Assembly: GCF_014648395.1 (NCBI RefSeq)
Contig: NZ_BMRA01000006.1
Span: 311,115-375,114, forward strand
Length of the DNA: 64,000 bases
Direction: 5' to 3'
Source: Micromonospora fulviviridis
GTDB taxonomy: Bacteria > Actinomycetota > Actinomycetes > Mycobacteriales > Micromonosporaceae
The notes beneath the pieces are model-generated. The model made no database searches and had not been told where the DNA came from. It saw only the letters and a program-made list of their open reading frames with translations. Position 1 is the stretch's first letter, and the number at the start of each line of letters is the position of its first letter. The translations under genes were made by a program, and so were the position numbers. Below are positions 1 through 9,523 of this stretch, in pieces.

Positions 1-836
<836 letters not shown>

Positions 837-850
837 CCGGCGCCCACCGA

Positions 851-887
851 CGAGCCCGGCCGATCTATCCGCGATCGGCCGGGCTCG
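851..887. terminator. Bidirectional hairpin terminator between katG and the MFS gene
   Basis: A perfect 15-bp stem (851-865 with 873-887) closes a 7-nt loop. It lies between the stop codons of two convergent genes, so it probably ends transcripts from both sides. There is no T-tract. Confidence 0.8.
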
Positions 888-902
888 CCCCTCGGTGGCT
901 CG

Positions 903-2183
903 TCACCTGGCTTCCGGCGCGCCGGCTGCCGCCAGCTCACCGTCGGGCGCGGGTACGGCATCCAGGCGGCGGGGCAGCAGCAGCGGGCTCGCGAGGATCA
1001 GCAGTCCCGCGACCACGATGGCCGTCCGGGGGCTGGTGAGGCCGGCGAGCAGCCCTCCGAGCGCGCTGAGGACGGCGATGGCGGCGCTGCTGCTGATCGA
1101 CCAGGCCGACAGGGTGCGGGCGACGCGGTCCCTGGGGGTGTGCTCCAGCCGGTAGGTGGCCAGCACCGGGTTGTACAGGCTCATGCTGATGATGATCGCG
1201 AGTTCGACGGCGATCACCGTCGCGAGGCCGGCGACACCGGGCTGGACGAAGGCCAGGCCGATCAGCCAGACCGCGCGCAGCGTGCCGACCGTACGGAGGA
1301 TCCGGTGCTGGCCGTACCGCGCCACGACCCGACGGGCGAGGCGTGAGCCGATGAGCCCGCCGAGGCAGGGGGCGGCGAAGGCGAGGCCGTACTGCCAGGG
1401 TGGGAATCCGAGCTCGCGGAGCAGGAGCACGGCCAGCAGCGGCTCGGTGGCCATGATCAGTCCGCTGACGAGAAGCTGGTTGAGGTAGAGCGCCCGCAGG
1501 CCGGGATGGGCCAGGAGGTGCCGCCAGCCGTCGAGCACCTCACCGGCCCGGACCCGGCTCCGGTCGGTTCGCCGCGGGGGTTCCTCCCGGCCGCGGATCG
1601 CCGTGACGCCCAGCGCGGACAACAGGTAGCTCAGCGCGTCGGCCACCACGGTGGTGACGGGCCCGAACAGGCCGATGGCCGCCCCGCCCAGCGGCGGCCC
1701 GACGGCGATGGAACTCCACGTCGTCGACTCGAACCGCGCGTTGGCCACGAGCAGGTCGTCCCGGCGGACGAGCGCCTTCAGGTAGGCGCCGCTGGCCGCA
1801 CCGAAGGCGATCTTGGCGGCGGCGACCACGGCCGACACGACCAGCAACTGGACGAAACCGAGCCGGCCGACGGCGTAGGCGACCGGGATCGTCATCATGG
1901 CCGCGAACCGGGCCAGGTCCATCGCGATCATCACCGGCCGTTTGCGGCGGAACTCCACCCACGGCCCGAGCGGCAACGCGATCAGCGCGCCCACCGCCGG
2001 CCCCACCGCGGACAGCGCGGACACCTGGGCGGGGCTGGCATCCAACACCAGCACGGCGATCAGCGGCAACGCGCCGAAGCCGAGCGCGGAGCCGTAGGCG
2101 CTGACCGCGTAGGACGCCCACAGCCATCGGAACTCCCGGCCCAGGGACCGCCTGGCCACCAAACTCCCCGCCTCCCGCCTCAC
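903..2183 (-). CDS. MFS transporter (drug or siderophore exporter type)
   Basis: A 426-residue inner-membrane protein of the major facilitator superfamily with about twelve hydrophobic segments. The first helix begins near residue 20 (FRWLWASYAVSAYGSALGFG). The loop between helices 2 and 3 carries the basic motif GPWVEFRRKRPVM typical of the MFS_3 branch, which includes enterobactin-exporter-like and macrolide-efflux-like proteins. The substrate cannot be read from the sequence. The start used is GTG at 2183; a GTG at 2159 behind a GGGGAG would give a slightly shorter N-terminus nearer the usual family length. It is divergent from the kinase gene, with a 185-bp gap. Confidence 0.85.
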   Translation of the reverse strand: MRREAGSLVARRSLGREFRWLWASYAVSAYGSALGFGALPLIAVLVLDASPAQVSALSAVGPAVGALIALPLGPWVEFRRKRPVMIAMDLARFAAMMTIPVAYAVGRLGFVQLLVVSAVVAAAKIAFGAASGAYLKALVRRDDLLVANARFESTTWSSIAVGPPLGGAAIGLFGPVTTVVADALSYLLSALGVTAIRGREEPPRRTDRSRVRAGEVLDGWRHLLAHPGLRALYLNQLLVSGLIMATEPLLAVLLLRELGFPPWQYGLAFAAPCLGGLIGSRLARRVVARYGQHRILRTVGTLRAVWLIGLAFVQPGVAGLATVIAVELAIIISMSLYNPVLATYRLEHTPRDRVARTLSAWSISSSAAIAVLSALGGLLAGLTSPRTAIVVAGLLILASPLLLPRRLDAVPAPDGELAAAGAPEAR

Positions 2184-2368
2184 CCGACCTGCCGTCGACC
2201 GCTGTGATCAAAGCAGGACCCGGGAGGGCGGATCAAACACCGGGACCGGCGGCGAGCCACAACCGCTCGCGTGAGCGGGAGTCGGCAAGCCACGTGCGTG
2301 GACGCGTCTGACCGTCCGCCGCCGGGCCCGCGCGCTTGAAAGAGGAGCGCCTGGGGTACGGGAACCGG

Positions 2369-3706
2369 ATGCCAGACGTGGGGGATCTCATCGGCGACCG
2401 TTATCGCCTGATTGATCGGATCGCCGCCGGCGGCATGGGCGAGGTGTGGCGCGCGGTCGACGAGACGCTGAAGCGGACCGTGGCCGTCAAGCTGCTGCAC
2501 CGGCGGGTCATGACGGACGCGAGCGCGGGGGAGCGTTTCCGGCGGGAGGCGCGGGCGATGGCGGCGCTGCGGCATCCCGGTGTCGCGGAGGTCTACGACT
2601 ACGGCGAGGCCACCCTGCCCGGCGCGTCCGGTGTCGCCTACATCGTGATGGCGTACGTGCAGGGCCAGCCGCTGTCCGAGCGGATCGCCGACGCCGGTCG
2701 CCTCGGCGCCACCGAGACGCTGTCGATCGTCGCGCAGACCGCCCGCGCCCTGCAGGCCGCCCACGACGTGAACGTGGTACACCGTGACGTCAAACCGGGC
2801 AACCTCATCATCGAGCCGGACGGGCACGTCGTCCTCGTGGACTTCGGCATCGCGCTGTCGCCGGACGCGACAGAGCTGACGGCGGCGAACCAGGTCGTGG
2901 GCACGGCCCTCTACATGGCGCCGGAGCAACTGTCCCGGCGCGGCGCCATCGGTCCCGCCGTGGACATCTACGCGCTCGGGTGCGTGGCGTACCACTGCCT
3001 CGCCGGCCGTCCCCCGTTCGCCGGTGACAACCCCGTGGCCGTGGCGCTGCGCCGCCTCGAGGAGGAGCCGCCCCCGCTGCCCGATGACGTCCCGGCAGCG
3101 GTCCGCGACCTGGTCGCCTCCGCCATGGCCACGAACGCCGACCAGCGGATTCCGACCGCTGCGGCCATGGCCGCCACCGCCGACGCGATCGCCGAATCGT
3201 CCGGTGGACCGGCGGGTCCTGCGCTCGCGGCTCCAGCCGTACCGCGAGCCGCGGGCCCCTCGACCCGGCCGCTACCGGTGGTCGCCGGACCGCCGCCCCG
3301 GCGAGCGGCCGGCCGACGGCGGGCGGTTGCCGGCATCGTCCTGGCGCTGCTCGCCGCCACGGCGGCCGCCGTGGTGTTCGCCGATCCCGCCGGGTGGTCG
3401 CCCGGCCCGTCCGGGGTGCCGACGCCGTCCGTGGTCAGCTCAGTTCCGGATTCCGGCGGTGGTGACTCTTCGCGCACGCCGACGAGAGCGCGAAACGCGC
3501 CCGCGGACCCGGACCTGACCACGCCCGCGTCCCGAGCGTCCGAACCCGCGCCTGCCGACTCCGCGCCCTCCCGTGACAACGGGCCTGGTGCGACGTCCGC
3601 AACGCCGTCGCGGACGCCGTCCAGCGGACCGCCGGAACCGACCGGAGAGCCGACCGGCGGGCAGGCGTCTCCGTCCGCCTCATCGTCGCCCCGCGCAACC
3701 TCCTGA
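2369..3706 (+). CDS. Membrane-anchored Ser/Thr protein kinase (PknB-like, no PASTA)
   Basis: A 445-residue Hanks-type kinase that phosphorylates proteins on Ser/Thr. The N-terminal cytoplasmic kinase domain (about residues 8-265) has the glycine loop AAGGMGEVW, the ATP-binding lysine K41 in VAVKLL, the catalytic loop HRDVKPGN (Asp140), DFGIA and the APEQ element. A single membrane helix follows at about 312-335, preceded by basic residues. The roughly 110-residue outer tail is rich in Ser, Thr and Pro and has no PASTA repeats, so the ligand, if any, is unknown. ATG 2369 sits directly before the conserved GDLIGDRYRL start of the domain. An in-frame TTG at 2336 is possible but less likely. Confidence 0.93.
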   Translation: MPDVGDLIGDRYRLIDRIAAGGMGEVWRAVDETLKRTVAVKLLHRRVMTDASAGERFRREARAMAALRHPGVAEVYDYGEATLPGASGVAYIVMAYVQGQPLSERIADAGRLGATETLSIVAQTARALQAAHDVNVVHRDVKPGNLIIEPDGHVVLVDFGIALSPDATELTAANQVVGTALYMAPEQLSRRGAIGPAVDIYALGCVAYHCLAGRPPFAGDNPVAVALRRLEEEPPPLPDDVPAAVRDLVASAMATNADQRIPTAAAMAATADAIAESSGGPAGPALAAPAVPRAAGPSTRPLPVVAGPPPRRAAGRRRAVAGIVLALLAATAAAVVFADPAGWSPGPSGVPTPSVVSSVPDSGGGDSSRTPTRARNAPADPDLTTPASRASEPAPADSAPSRDNGPGATSATPSRTPSSGPPEPTGEPTGGQASPSASSSPRATS

Positions 3707-3739
3707 TCGTGCCGTCGCCCACCGCGCGGCCGACCCGCG

Positions 3740-4462
3740 CTACCGGGGCGCCAGCACGCAGAACTCGTTGCCGTCGGGGTCGGCCATCACGACCCAGCTG
3801 ACGTCGCCCTGGCCGATGTCGATCCGGGTCGCCCCGAGGGAGAGGAGACGGTCGACCTCCGCCTGCTGGTCACCGCCGTCGGGTGTAACCAGGTCGAAGT
3901 GCAGTCGCTGCTTGCCCGTCCTCGGCATCAGCGGTGGGCCACCCCAGGTGATCTTCGGACCGCCGAGCGGTGAGCGGATCGCGGTCTCCTGGTCCTGGTC
4001 CCACACCAGCGGCCACCCCAGCGCCTCGCTCCAGAAGTAGCCGACCTCCTGCGTACCGTCGCAGGCCAGCGCGCCGATGAATCCGCAGCCGGCGAGGAAG
4101 TTGTTGCCCGGCTCGATGACGCAGAACTCGTTGCCGTCGGGGTCGGCGAGCACCACATGGCCCTCGTCCGGGCGCTGGCCGACGTCGACGTGCCGCGCGC
4201 CCAGTTCCAGCGCTCTGGCCACCGTCTGCCGCTGGTCCTCCAGGGAGGTGCTCGTCAGGTCGAAGTGCGACCGGTTCTGGCCCACCTTCTCCGTCCCGGT
4301 CGGTAGAAAGCGGAGCCGGAACCCGGCGTCGTCATCGGGCCGGAGCGCGACTCCGCCAAGCGGATCGTCGGACACCTCCCGGCCCAGGACCCCGGACCAG
4401 AACTCCGCGAGACGCCCGGGTTCGTTCGCGTCGAAGGTGATTGCGAACAGTTGACACGTCAT
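3740..4462 (-). CDS. VOC family protein with two glyoxalase-like domains
   Basis: A 240-residue protein made of two tandem vicinal-oxygen-chelate (glyoxalase/bleomycin-resistance) domains. Each half ends with the same signature, ADPDGNEFCVIEP in the first and ADPDGNEFCVLAP in the second, showing internal duplication. Families of this type bind small molecules or metals; some are dioxygenases or antibiotic-binding proteins, and no specific role can be assigned here. ATG 4462 is chosen because it begins MTCQLFAITFDAN, the usual first beta strand, and has a GGAG upstream. A longer in-frame start at 4510 would add 16 unconserved residues. It is convergent with the kinase gene. Confidence 0.88.
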   Translation of the reverse strand: MTCQLFAITFDANEPGRLAEFWSGVLGREVSDDPLGGVALRPDDDAGFRLRFLPTGTEKVGQNRSHFDLTSTSLEDQRQTVARALELGARHVDVGQRPDEGHVVLADPDGNEFCVIEPGNNFLAGCGFIGALACDGTQEVGYFWSEALGWPLVWDQDQETAIRSPLGGPKITWGGPPLMPRTGKQRLHFDLVTPDGGDQQAEVDRLLSLGATRIDIGQGDVSWVVMADPDGNEFCVLAPR

Positions 4463-4551
4463 CCCGTGCTCATCTCCGATCCCGCTGACCGACCGTTGTC
4501 GACAGGACACCTCACCGGCCCGTCGAGCGGGAGCCTAGGGGCGGAACCGCG

Positions 4552-4944
4552 TCAGCCGCACCCCAGTTTCGACGCCGCTGCCGGTGGTCCTCCGGGCACC
4601 GGTTCCAGCCGTTCGCGGCTCCGGTCGAGCACGAGACGCCGCGGCCCGCTGTCATCGTGGGCCGGCCAGCCGGTGGCGACCGCCGCCTGGATCAGTCCCG
4701 CCACCAGCCGTGGCGTGACCGGCTCCAGGGCGAAGACCTCGGCCACCCGGTCGGAAGGCGCGGTGATGATCGGCCCGAAGTTGAGCCACGGGTCGTCGAA
4801 GGCCACGAGGACCTCCAGCCCGGTGCCCCGCATGATCGCGGCGTGCCAGACCCTGACGACGACGTGACCGGGGTCGACCTGACTCACCGTCCATCGGTAG
4901 TCGACCCCGTCGACGCGAATCCTCCGCTTGCGGGTCCGGGCCAT
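4552..4944 (-). CDS. Conserved hypothetical protein
   Basis: A 130-residue soluble protein beginning MARTRKRRIRVDGVDYRW. I do not recognise a named family. Visible features are a basic N-terminus, then a strand-rich core (VVVRVWHAAIMRGTGLEVLV, DDPWLNFGPIITAPSDR) and a central helix (LVAGLIQAAVATGWP), with a disordered Gly/Pro/Ala-rich tail. The frame stays open upstream to 5316, but that extension lies over the methyltransferase start and looks non-coding. ATG 4944 is supported by a TACCCT box exactly 7 nt upstream, the spacing seen at other probable leaderless genes in this window. Confidence 0.7.
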   Translation of the reverse strand: MARTRKRRIRVDGVDYRWTVSQVDPGHVVVRVWHAAIMRGTGLEVLVAFDDPWLNFGPIITAPSDRVAEVFALEPVTPRLVAGLIQAAVATGWPAHDDSGPRRLVLDRSRERLEPVPGGPPAAASKLGCG

Positions 4945-4951
4945 GGGGGCG

Positions 4952-4957
4952 AGGGTA
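4952..4957 (-). promoter_or_regulatory. Candidate -10 box (TACCCT), leaderless start of the 4944 gene
   Basis: TACCCT on the minus strand, 7 nt before the ATG at 4944. There is no ribosome-binding site, which fits a leaderless transcript. Confidence 0.45.
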
Positions 4958-5104
4958 GGCGGCCACGCCGTCACGGCGGTAGCGGGATTCGCGTCGTCCC
5001 GACCGCTGTCGGCCCTTGCGGCCCCCCGGGACGGGGTGGTGACCGGGCGGACTGGCGCCGAAAGGCCGCGCGGTGACGGCCCGGATCGTGTCAGCATGCT
5101 CGGC

Positions 5105-5872
5105 ATGTCGGATCGCGCACTGAGCTTCGGCACGATGGCGGAGGCGTACGAACGGTTCCGGCCGGGGTATCCCGCGGCGCTGTTCGACATGGTGCTGACG
5201 TACGCGGGTCGGCCCGTCCGGACCGCCCTGGAGATCGGCGCCGGGACGGGCAAGGCGACCCGCCTGCTCGCGCAGCGGGGGGTCACCGTCACCGCGACGG
5301 AGCCCGACGGGGCCATGCTCGCCGAGCTGCGCAGGCACGTGCCGGCGAACGTCAGGACCGTGCGGGCCGCGTTCGAGGACCTGCGACCGGGCGAGAGCTA
5401 CGGGCTGGTCTACGCGGCAGCCGCGTTGCACTGGACGAACCCGGAGGGCCGGTGGTCGCGCATGGCCGCGCTGGTGGAGCCGGGCGGGGTGTTCGCCTCG
5501 TTCGGTGGCCCGGTCCAGCTGGCCGATCCGGCGGTGGAGGAGGCCGTTCGCGTGGCCCGGGCGCCGTTCCTGGCGAGCGACGACGTTCCGTCGCCGGACG
5601 GGACGCCGCCGGGGGATCACCTGCAGTGGCCCGGTACGGAGCTGCAACGGTCGCCGTGGTTCACCGACGTCCGGCAGTCCGTGATCGAGCGGCGCGCGAC
5701 GATGACCGCCCGCGACTACGTGGGGCTTCTCTCCACCATCTCGGCCTATCTCGTCCTGCCGGCCCCGGAGCGGGAACAGGTGTACCGCCGGATCGCGGAG
5801 GTCCTGCCCGACACGGTCGAGATCGCCGCCGACATCACCGTTCATCTCGCCCGTCGGCGTCGCGAGCCGTAG
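5105..5872 (+). CDS. Class I SAM-dependent methyltransferase
   Basis: A 255-residue methyltransferase. Motif I, which binds S-adenosylmethionine, is EIGAGTGKATRLLAQRG (about residues 40-56), followed by the acidic residue of motif II in TATEPDGAM. The AAALHWTNPEGRWSRM stretch matches the Methyltransf_11 family in which the substrate site follows strand 4. The substrate is unknown. ATG 5105 precedes the typical SDRALSFGTMAEAYERFRPGYP start; the ATG at 5096 would add three residues. The stop at 5872 is about 65 nt before the AfsR-type gene, on the same strand. Confidence 0.88.
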   Translation: MSDRALSFGTMAEAYERFRPGYPAALFDMVLTYAGRPVRTALEIGAGTGKATRLLAQRGVTVTATEPDGAMLAELRRHVPANVRTVRAAFEDLRPGESYGLVYAAAALHWTNPEGRWSRMAALVEPGGVFASFGGPVQLADPAVEEAVRVARAPFLASDDVPSPDGTPPGDHLQWPGTELQRSPWFTDVRQSVIERRATMTARDYVGLLSTISAYLVLPAPEREQVYRRIAEVLPDTVEIAADITVHLARRRREP

Positions 5873-5923
5873 CGCCTCGACGAAGCCGAGCGCCCGACCG
5901 CAGGTCGTGGCGGGTCGGCCGGT

Positions 5924-5929
5924 TACCGT
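5924..5929 (+). promoter_or_regulatory. Candidate -10 box (TACCGT) of the AfsR-type gene
   Basis: TACCGT ends 7 nt before the GTG at 5937 and no Shine-Dalgarno sequence is present. This is the basis for preferring the 5937 start over 5907. Confidence 0.5.
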
Positions 5930-5936
5930 TGCCGGT

Positions 5937-8750
5937 GTGCGGGCGGCGGCGGGCGAGACGATCGGCTTCTCGGTGCTCGGCTCCATCAGGGTCGTCCGCG
6001 CCGGCGCCGAGCTGCACCTGGGCGCCCGCCAGCAACGCCTGGTGCTCGCGTTGCTGCTGGCCCGGGCCGGTTCCCCGGTCTCCCTGACCGAGTTGGTCGA
6101 CCTGCTCTGGGACGAGGAGGCACCGGCCAGCGCCGCGAACGTCGTACACCGGCACGTCGGGGTGCTCCGGCGGCTGCTCGAGCCCGGCCTGCCCACCCGG
6201 TCGGCGGGCCGGCACATCCTCCGGGACCTCGCGGGCTACCGGCTGCGCGCCGACGAGGAGTCCCTCGACCTGCTGCGGTTCCGGTCGCTGAACCGGCTGG
6301 CGGGCCGGCGCCTGCGGGACGGCGACCCGGAGGAGGCGCTGCGGCATTCCCTCGACGGGCTGCGGCTGTGGCGCGGCCGGTGCGGCGCGGGCCTGGAACC
6401 GGCCTCCCGCCGGCATCCCGCGTTCCTCGCCGTGGAGGCCGAACGCGCCCAGGCCGTGCGCGAGGCCGCCGACGCCGCCGAGCGCTGCGGCCGGCTGGGC
6501 GCGGTGCTGGCGCCGTTGCGGCAGGCCGCCGAGCAGCACCCGCTGGACGAGTCGCTGCAGAGCCGGCTGCTGCTGGCGCTCGCCGCCGACGGCCGGCAGG
6601 CGGAAGCCGTCGAGACGTACCGGGTGGTGCGCCGCCGGCTCGCCGACGAGCTGGGCATCGACCCGGGCGAGGAGCTGCGGGAGGCGTACGACCGGCTGCT
6701 GCACCAGCGCATCCGGCCGGTGCGTACCGGGGCGCCGCCGTCGCTTCCCCGGCCCGCGCAGCTGCCACCGGACCTGCCCTTCTTCAGCGGCCGGGACGAC
6801 CTCATCGCCGAGGCCCGCGCGGCGGTCGCGCGCCCGGGCGGTCCGGCGGTGCTCGCGATCGACGGCATGCCCGGGATCGGCAAGACGGCCCTCGCGGTCC
6901 ACCTCGCCCACGGGTTCGCCGCCGGCTACCCGGACGGGCAGCTCTATGTCGACCTGCGCGGATACGACGGTCGGGAGCCGGCCATGACCCCGGCGGAGGC
7001 GCTGCGCGGCTTCCTCGGCTCGCTCGGGGTGCCCCAGGACGGCATTCCGGCCGAGCTGCACGCCCAGGCGGGCATGTACCGCAGCAGCCTTGCCGGCCGG
7101 CGCATGCTGATCGTGCTCGACAACTGCCGGGACGCCGAGCAGATCCGGCACCTGCTGCCGGGCAGCCCGGGCTGCCTCGTGATCGTCACCAGCCGCAGCC
7201 GGCTCAGCACCCTGCTGACCACGGCCGGCGCCCACCCGTTGCCGGTCGGCCTGCCGAGCGTCGAGGAGGCCCGCGCGGCGCTCCTGCGGCCGCTCGGCGC
7301 CGGCCGCCTCGCGGCGGACCCGGCCGCCATCGACGCCATCATCGCCAGCTGCGGGCGGCTACCGCTCGCGCTGGCCGTGGTGGCCGCCCGCGCGGCGACC
7401 CTGCCGGGGACGCCACCGGCGCAGATCGCCGCGGAGCTGGGCCGGGCGCCCGGCACCCTGGACGGCTTCGACGGCGACGACCCGCAGACCGGCGTGCGTG
7501 CCGTCTTCTCCTGGTCCTACCAGGCGCTCTCCGCCCCGGCCGCCCGGCTCTTCCGGCTGCTGCCGGTCCATCCCGGCCCCGACATCTCGACCGCCGCGGC
7601 GGCGGGCCTGGCCGACGTCCCGCTGCGGAACGCGCGGGCACTGCTCGGCGAGCTGAGCCGCGCGCACCTGGTCAGCGAGGACGTGCCGGGCCGCTACCGG
7701 ACCCACGACCTGCTGCTGGCCTATGCCGCGGAACTCGGCGAGGAGAACGACGGCCCGGCCGAGCGCGCCGCCGCGGAGCTGCGCTGCCTGCACTTCTACC
7801 GGGCCACCAGCTACCAGGCGCACCGATGGCTGCTGACCTCCGAGCACCATCCGCTGATCGAGCCGGGGCCGGGGGAGACTCCGCTGCGCTTCGCCGGGCA
7901 CGGCGACGCCATGCGCTGGTTCACCGCCGAGCGGCAGGTCCTGACCGCGCTGGTCCGTTGGGCCGCCCGGCAGGGCCGGCACACCGAGGCCTGGCAGCTC
8001 GCCCTGGGCATGCAGCACTTCTTCGACCGCAGCGGCCGCTGGGCCGACTGGACCGCGACCGGCGAGGTGGCCCTCGAGGCGGCCCGGGCGGGCGGCGACC
8101 TGATCGGCCAGGCCCGGATGCACCGCAGCCTGGCCGGGGCGGCCTACTTCCGGCACGAGCACGAGACCGCGGTCGGGCATCTCGACCGGGCGCTCGAACT
8201 GCTCGCCCGGCTCGGCCTGCACGGCGAGATGACCCGGGCCGGAATCAACCGGGCGATGATCCTCAGCGCGCAGGGGCGACACGAGGAGGTCGTCCGGGCG
8301 CTGTCCGCGGTGCTGGAGTCGTGGGCGGCCGGTGACGACAAACTGCTTGCCGACGTCCTGGTGATCATGGCCGCGAGCTGCGTCGAGCTGGGCCGGGAGG
8401 ACGAGGCCGTGCGCGGCGCCGAGCAGGCGATGACGCTGTCACGCGCGGCGCGGTACCGGTTGGGCATCGCCGAGGCGTGGGAGGTGCTCGGCCGGGTGCA
8501 TGCCGCCCGCCGGGAACTCGCGAAGGCGGTCGACTGCTGGCGCGAGGCGGCCGTCGCCTACCAGGACGCCTCTGCCGCGGCACCGGCCGCGGAGGTGCTG
8601 GCGCTGGTCGGCGACGCCCTCGCCGCCGGCGGGGACCAGGACGCCGCCGTACGCGCGTGGCAGGAGGCGCTGGCCCTCATCCCGTACGCGCAGAGCCGGA
8701 CCGGCCGACGGCTGGCCGGCCTGCTCGCGGCGGTCACGCCGCGTCGGTGA
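5937..8750 (+). CDS. AfsR/SARP-type transcriptional activator with NB-ARC and TPR domains
   Basis: A 937-residue regulator of the AfsR class. The first ~90 residues form the OmpR-like winged helix (FSVLGSIRVV, LALLLARAGSPVSLTELVDLLW, HRHVGVLRRLLEP). The bacterial transcriptional activator (BTAD) helices follow to about 255. An NB-ARC ATPase region has its P-loop GMPGIGKTAL near residue 311 and a Walker B-like RRMLIVLDNC. The C-terminal ~250 residues are TPR-like helical repeats. In Streptomyces, AfsR proteins activate secondary metabolism and can be phosphorylated by Ser/Thr kinases; a kinase gene lies 2.2 kb upstream, but a link is only conjecture. GTG 5937 is preferred over GTG 5907. The next gene encodes an ECF sigma factor. 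Confidence 0.92.
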   Translation: MRAAAGETIGFSVLGSIRVVRAGAELHLGARQQRLVLALLLARAGSPVSLTELVDLLWDEEAPASAANVVHRHVGVLRRLLEPGLPTRSAGRHILRDLAGYRLRADEESLDLLRFRSLNRLAGRRLRDGDPEEALRHSLDGLRLWRGRCGAGLEPASRRHPAFLAVEAERAQAVREAADAAERCGRLGAVLAPLRQAAEQHPLDESLQSRLLLALAADGRQAEAVETYRVVRRRLADELGIDPGEELREAYDRLLHQRIRPVRTGAPPSLPRPAQLPPDLPFFSGRDDLIAEARAAVARPGGPAVLAIDGMPGIGKTALAVHLAHGFAAGYPDGQLYVDLRGYDGREPAMTPAEALRGFLGSLGVPQDGIPAELHAQAGMYRSSLAGRRMLIVLDNCRDAEQIRHLLPGSPGCLVIVTSRSRLSTLLTTAGAHPLPVGLPSVEEARAALLRPLGAGRLAADPAAIDAIIASCGRLPLALAVVAARAATLPGTPPAQIAAELGRAPGTLDGFDGDDPQTGVRAVFSWSYQALSAPAARLFRLLPVHPGPDISTAAAAGLADVPLRNARALLGELSRAHLVSEDVPGRYRTHDLLLAYAAELGEENDGPAERAAAELRCLHFYRATSYQAHRWLLTSEHHPLIEPGPGETPLRFAGHGDAMRWFTAERQVLTALVRWAARQGRHTEAWQLALGMQHFFDRSGRWADWTATGEVALEAARAGGDLIGQARMHRSLAGAAYFRHEHETAVGHLDRALELLARLGLHGEMTRAGINRAMILSAQGRHEEVVRALSAVLESWAAGDDKLLADVLVIMAASCVELGREDEAVRGAEQAMTLSRAARYRLGIAEAWEVLGRVHAARRELAKAVDCWREAAVAYQDASAAAPAAEVLALVGDALAAGGDQDAAVRAWQEALALIPYAQSRTGRRLAGLLAAVTPRR

Positions 8751-8769
8751 CCGGTCGCGATCGGCGACG

Positions 8770-8822
8770 GCACTCGATCCGCACTCGCGGATCAGTTCAT
8801 TCGCATCGGTCGTCCCTAGGCT
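8770..8822 (+). promoter_or_regulatory. Candidate SARP-binding direct repeats and -10 box before the ECF gene
   Basis: GCACTCG occurs at 8770-8776 and again at 8781-8787, an 11-bp period. Weaker matches in the same register are at 8792 and 8803. A TAGGCT -10-like box lies at 8817-8822. Eleven-bp spaced heptamers just upstream of the -10 are the known layout of SARP operators; the assignment here is inference. Confidence 0.4.
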
Positions 8823-8864
8823 CGGGCCTCATTCACCGTTGCTCCTGCCTGTGGGGGAGACATC

Positions 8865-9389
8865 GTGCTACGGGCACCCCTGGAATCACCGGCCGGCCGG
8901 GCCGAACGCATGACCGCGCTGCACGCGGACCACGCCCGCGCGGTGCTGCGTCTCCTGCTCGTGCTGACCCGCGGCCAGCGGCAGACCGCCGAGGACCTGC
9001 TCCAGGAGACGATGCTGCGGGCCTGGCGGCACCTCGACTCGGTGCCGGTCGAGCCCGATGCCGCCCGCCGGTGGCTCCTCACCGTCGCCCGGCGACTAGT
9101 CATCGACGGCGTCCGGCTGCGCCGAGGTCGCCCGGCCGAGGTCCATCTCGTCGACATGACCTGGATCCCCGCCGGTGACGACACCACCGGCACCGCGCTC
9201 GCCTCGCACGCCATCCGCCACGCGCTCGGCCGGCTGAGCCCGGCGCAGCGCAGTCTGCTCTCCGAGGTGTATCTGGTGGGGCGGTCACCGGAGGAGGTCG
9301 CGGGACGGCTGGGAGTGCCGATCGGCACGGTCAAGTCCCGGACCCACTACGCGCTGCGCGCCCTGCGCACCGGCCTCGACGCGGCCTGA
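8865..9389 (+). CDS. ECF-type RNA polymerase sigma factor
   Basis: A 174-residue group 4 sigma factor. Region 2 is seen in LQETMLRAWRHLDSVPVEPDAARRWLLTVARRLVIDGVR (-10 recognition and core binding, about residues 46-84). Region 4 is seen in ALGRLSPAQRSLL...RSPEEVAGRLGVPIGTVKSRTHYALRAL (-35 recognition). GTG 8865 has a strong GGGGGAG at normal distance. No anti-sigma factor or zinc-finger gene follows; both flanks are AfsR-type regulators on the same strand, so its control may be transcriptional through them. Upstream heptamer repeats fit that idea. Confidence 0.92.
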   Translation: MLRAPLESPAGRAERMTALHADHARAVLRLLLVLTRGQRQTAEDLLQETMLRAWRHLDSVPVEPDAARRWLLTVARRLVIDGVRLRRGRPAEVHLVDMTWIPAGDDTTGTALASHAIRHALGRLSPAQRSLLSEVYLVGRSPEEVAGRLGVPIGTVKSRTHYALRALRTGLDAA

Positions 9390-9523
9390 GCGGTGATGAC
9401 TCCGCCGGCCGGTGACCCGGCCATGAGTCGGAGGTCACATCGCGGCGGCGCGCCCGTCCCGCGGCGCCGGCCCTGCGCTGCTATGACGACCGTGGCAACC
9501 AGCCCTACCCCGCGCGCACCAGA

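Noticed and set aside
4945..5316. Upstream extension of the hypothetical gene at 4552-4944
   Set aside because: It overlaps the methyltransferase start on the other strand, has no ribosome site, and the TACCCT box fits a start at 4944.
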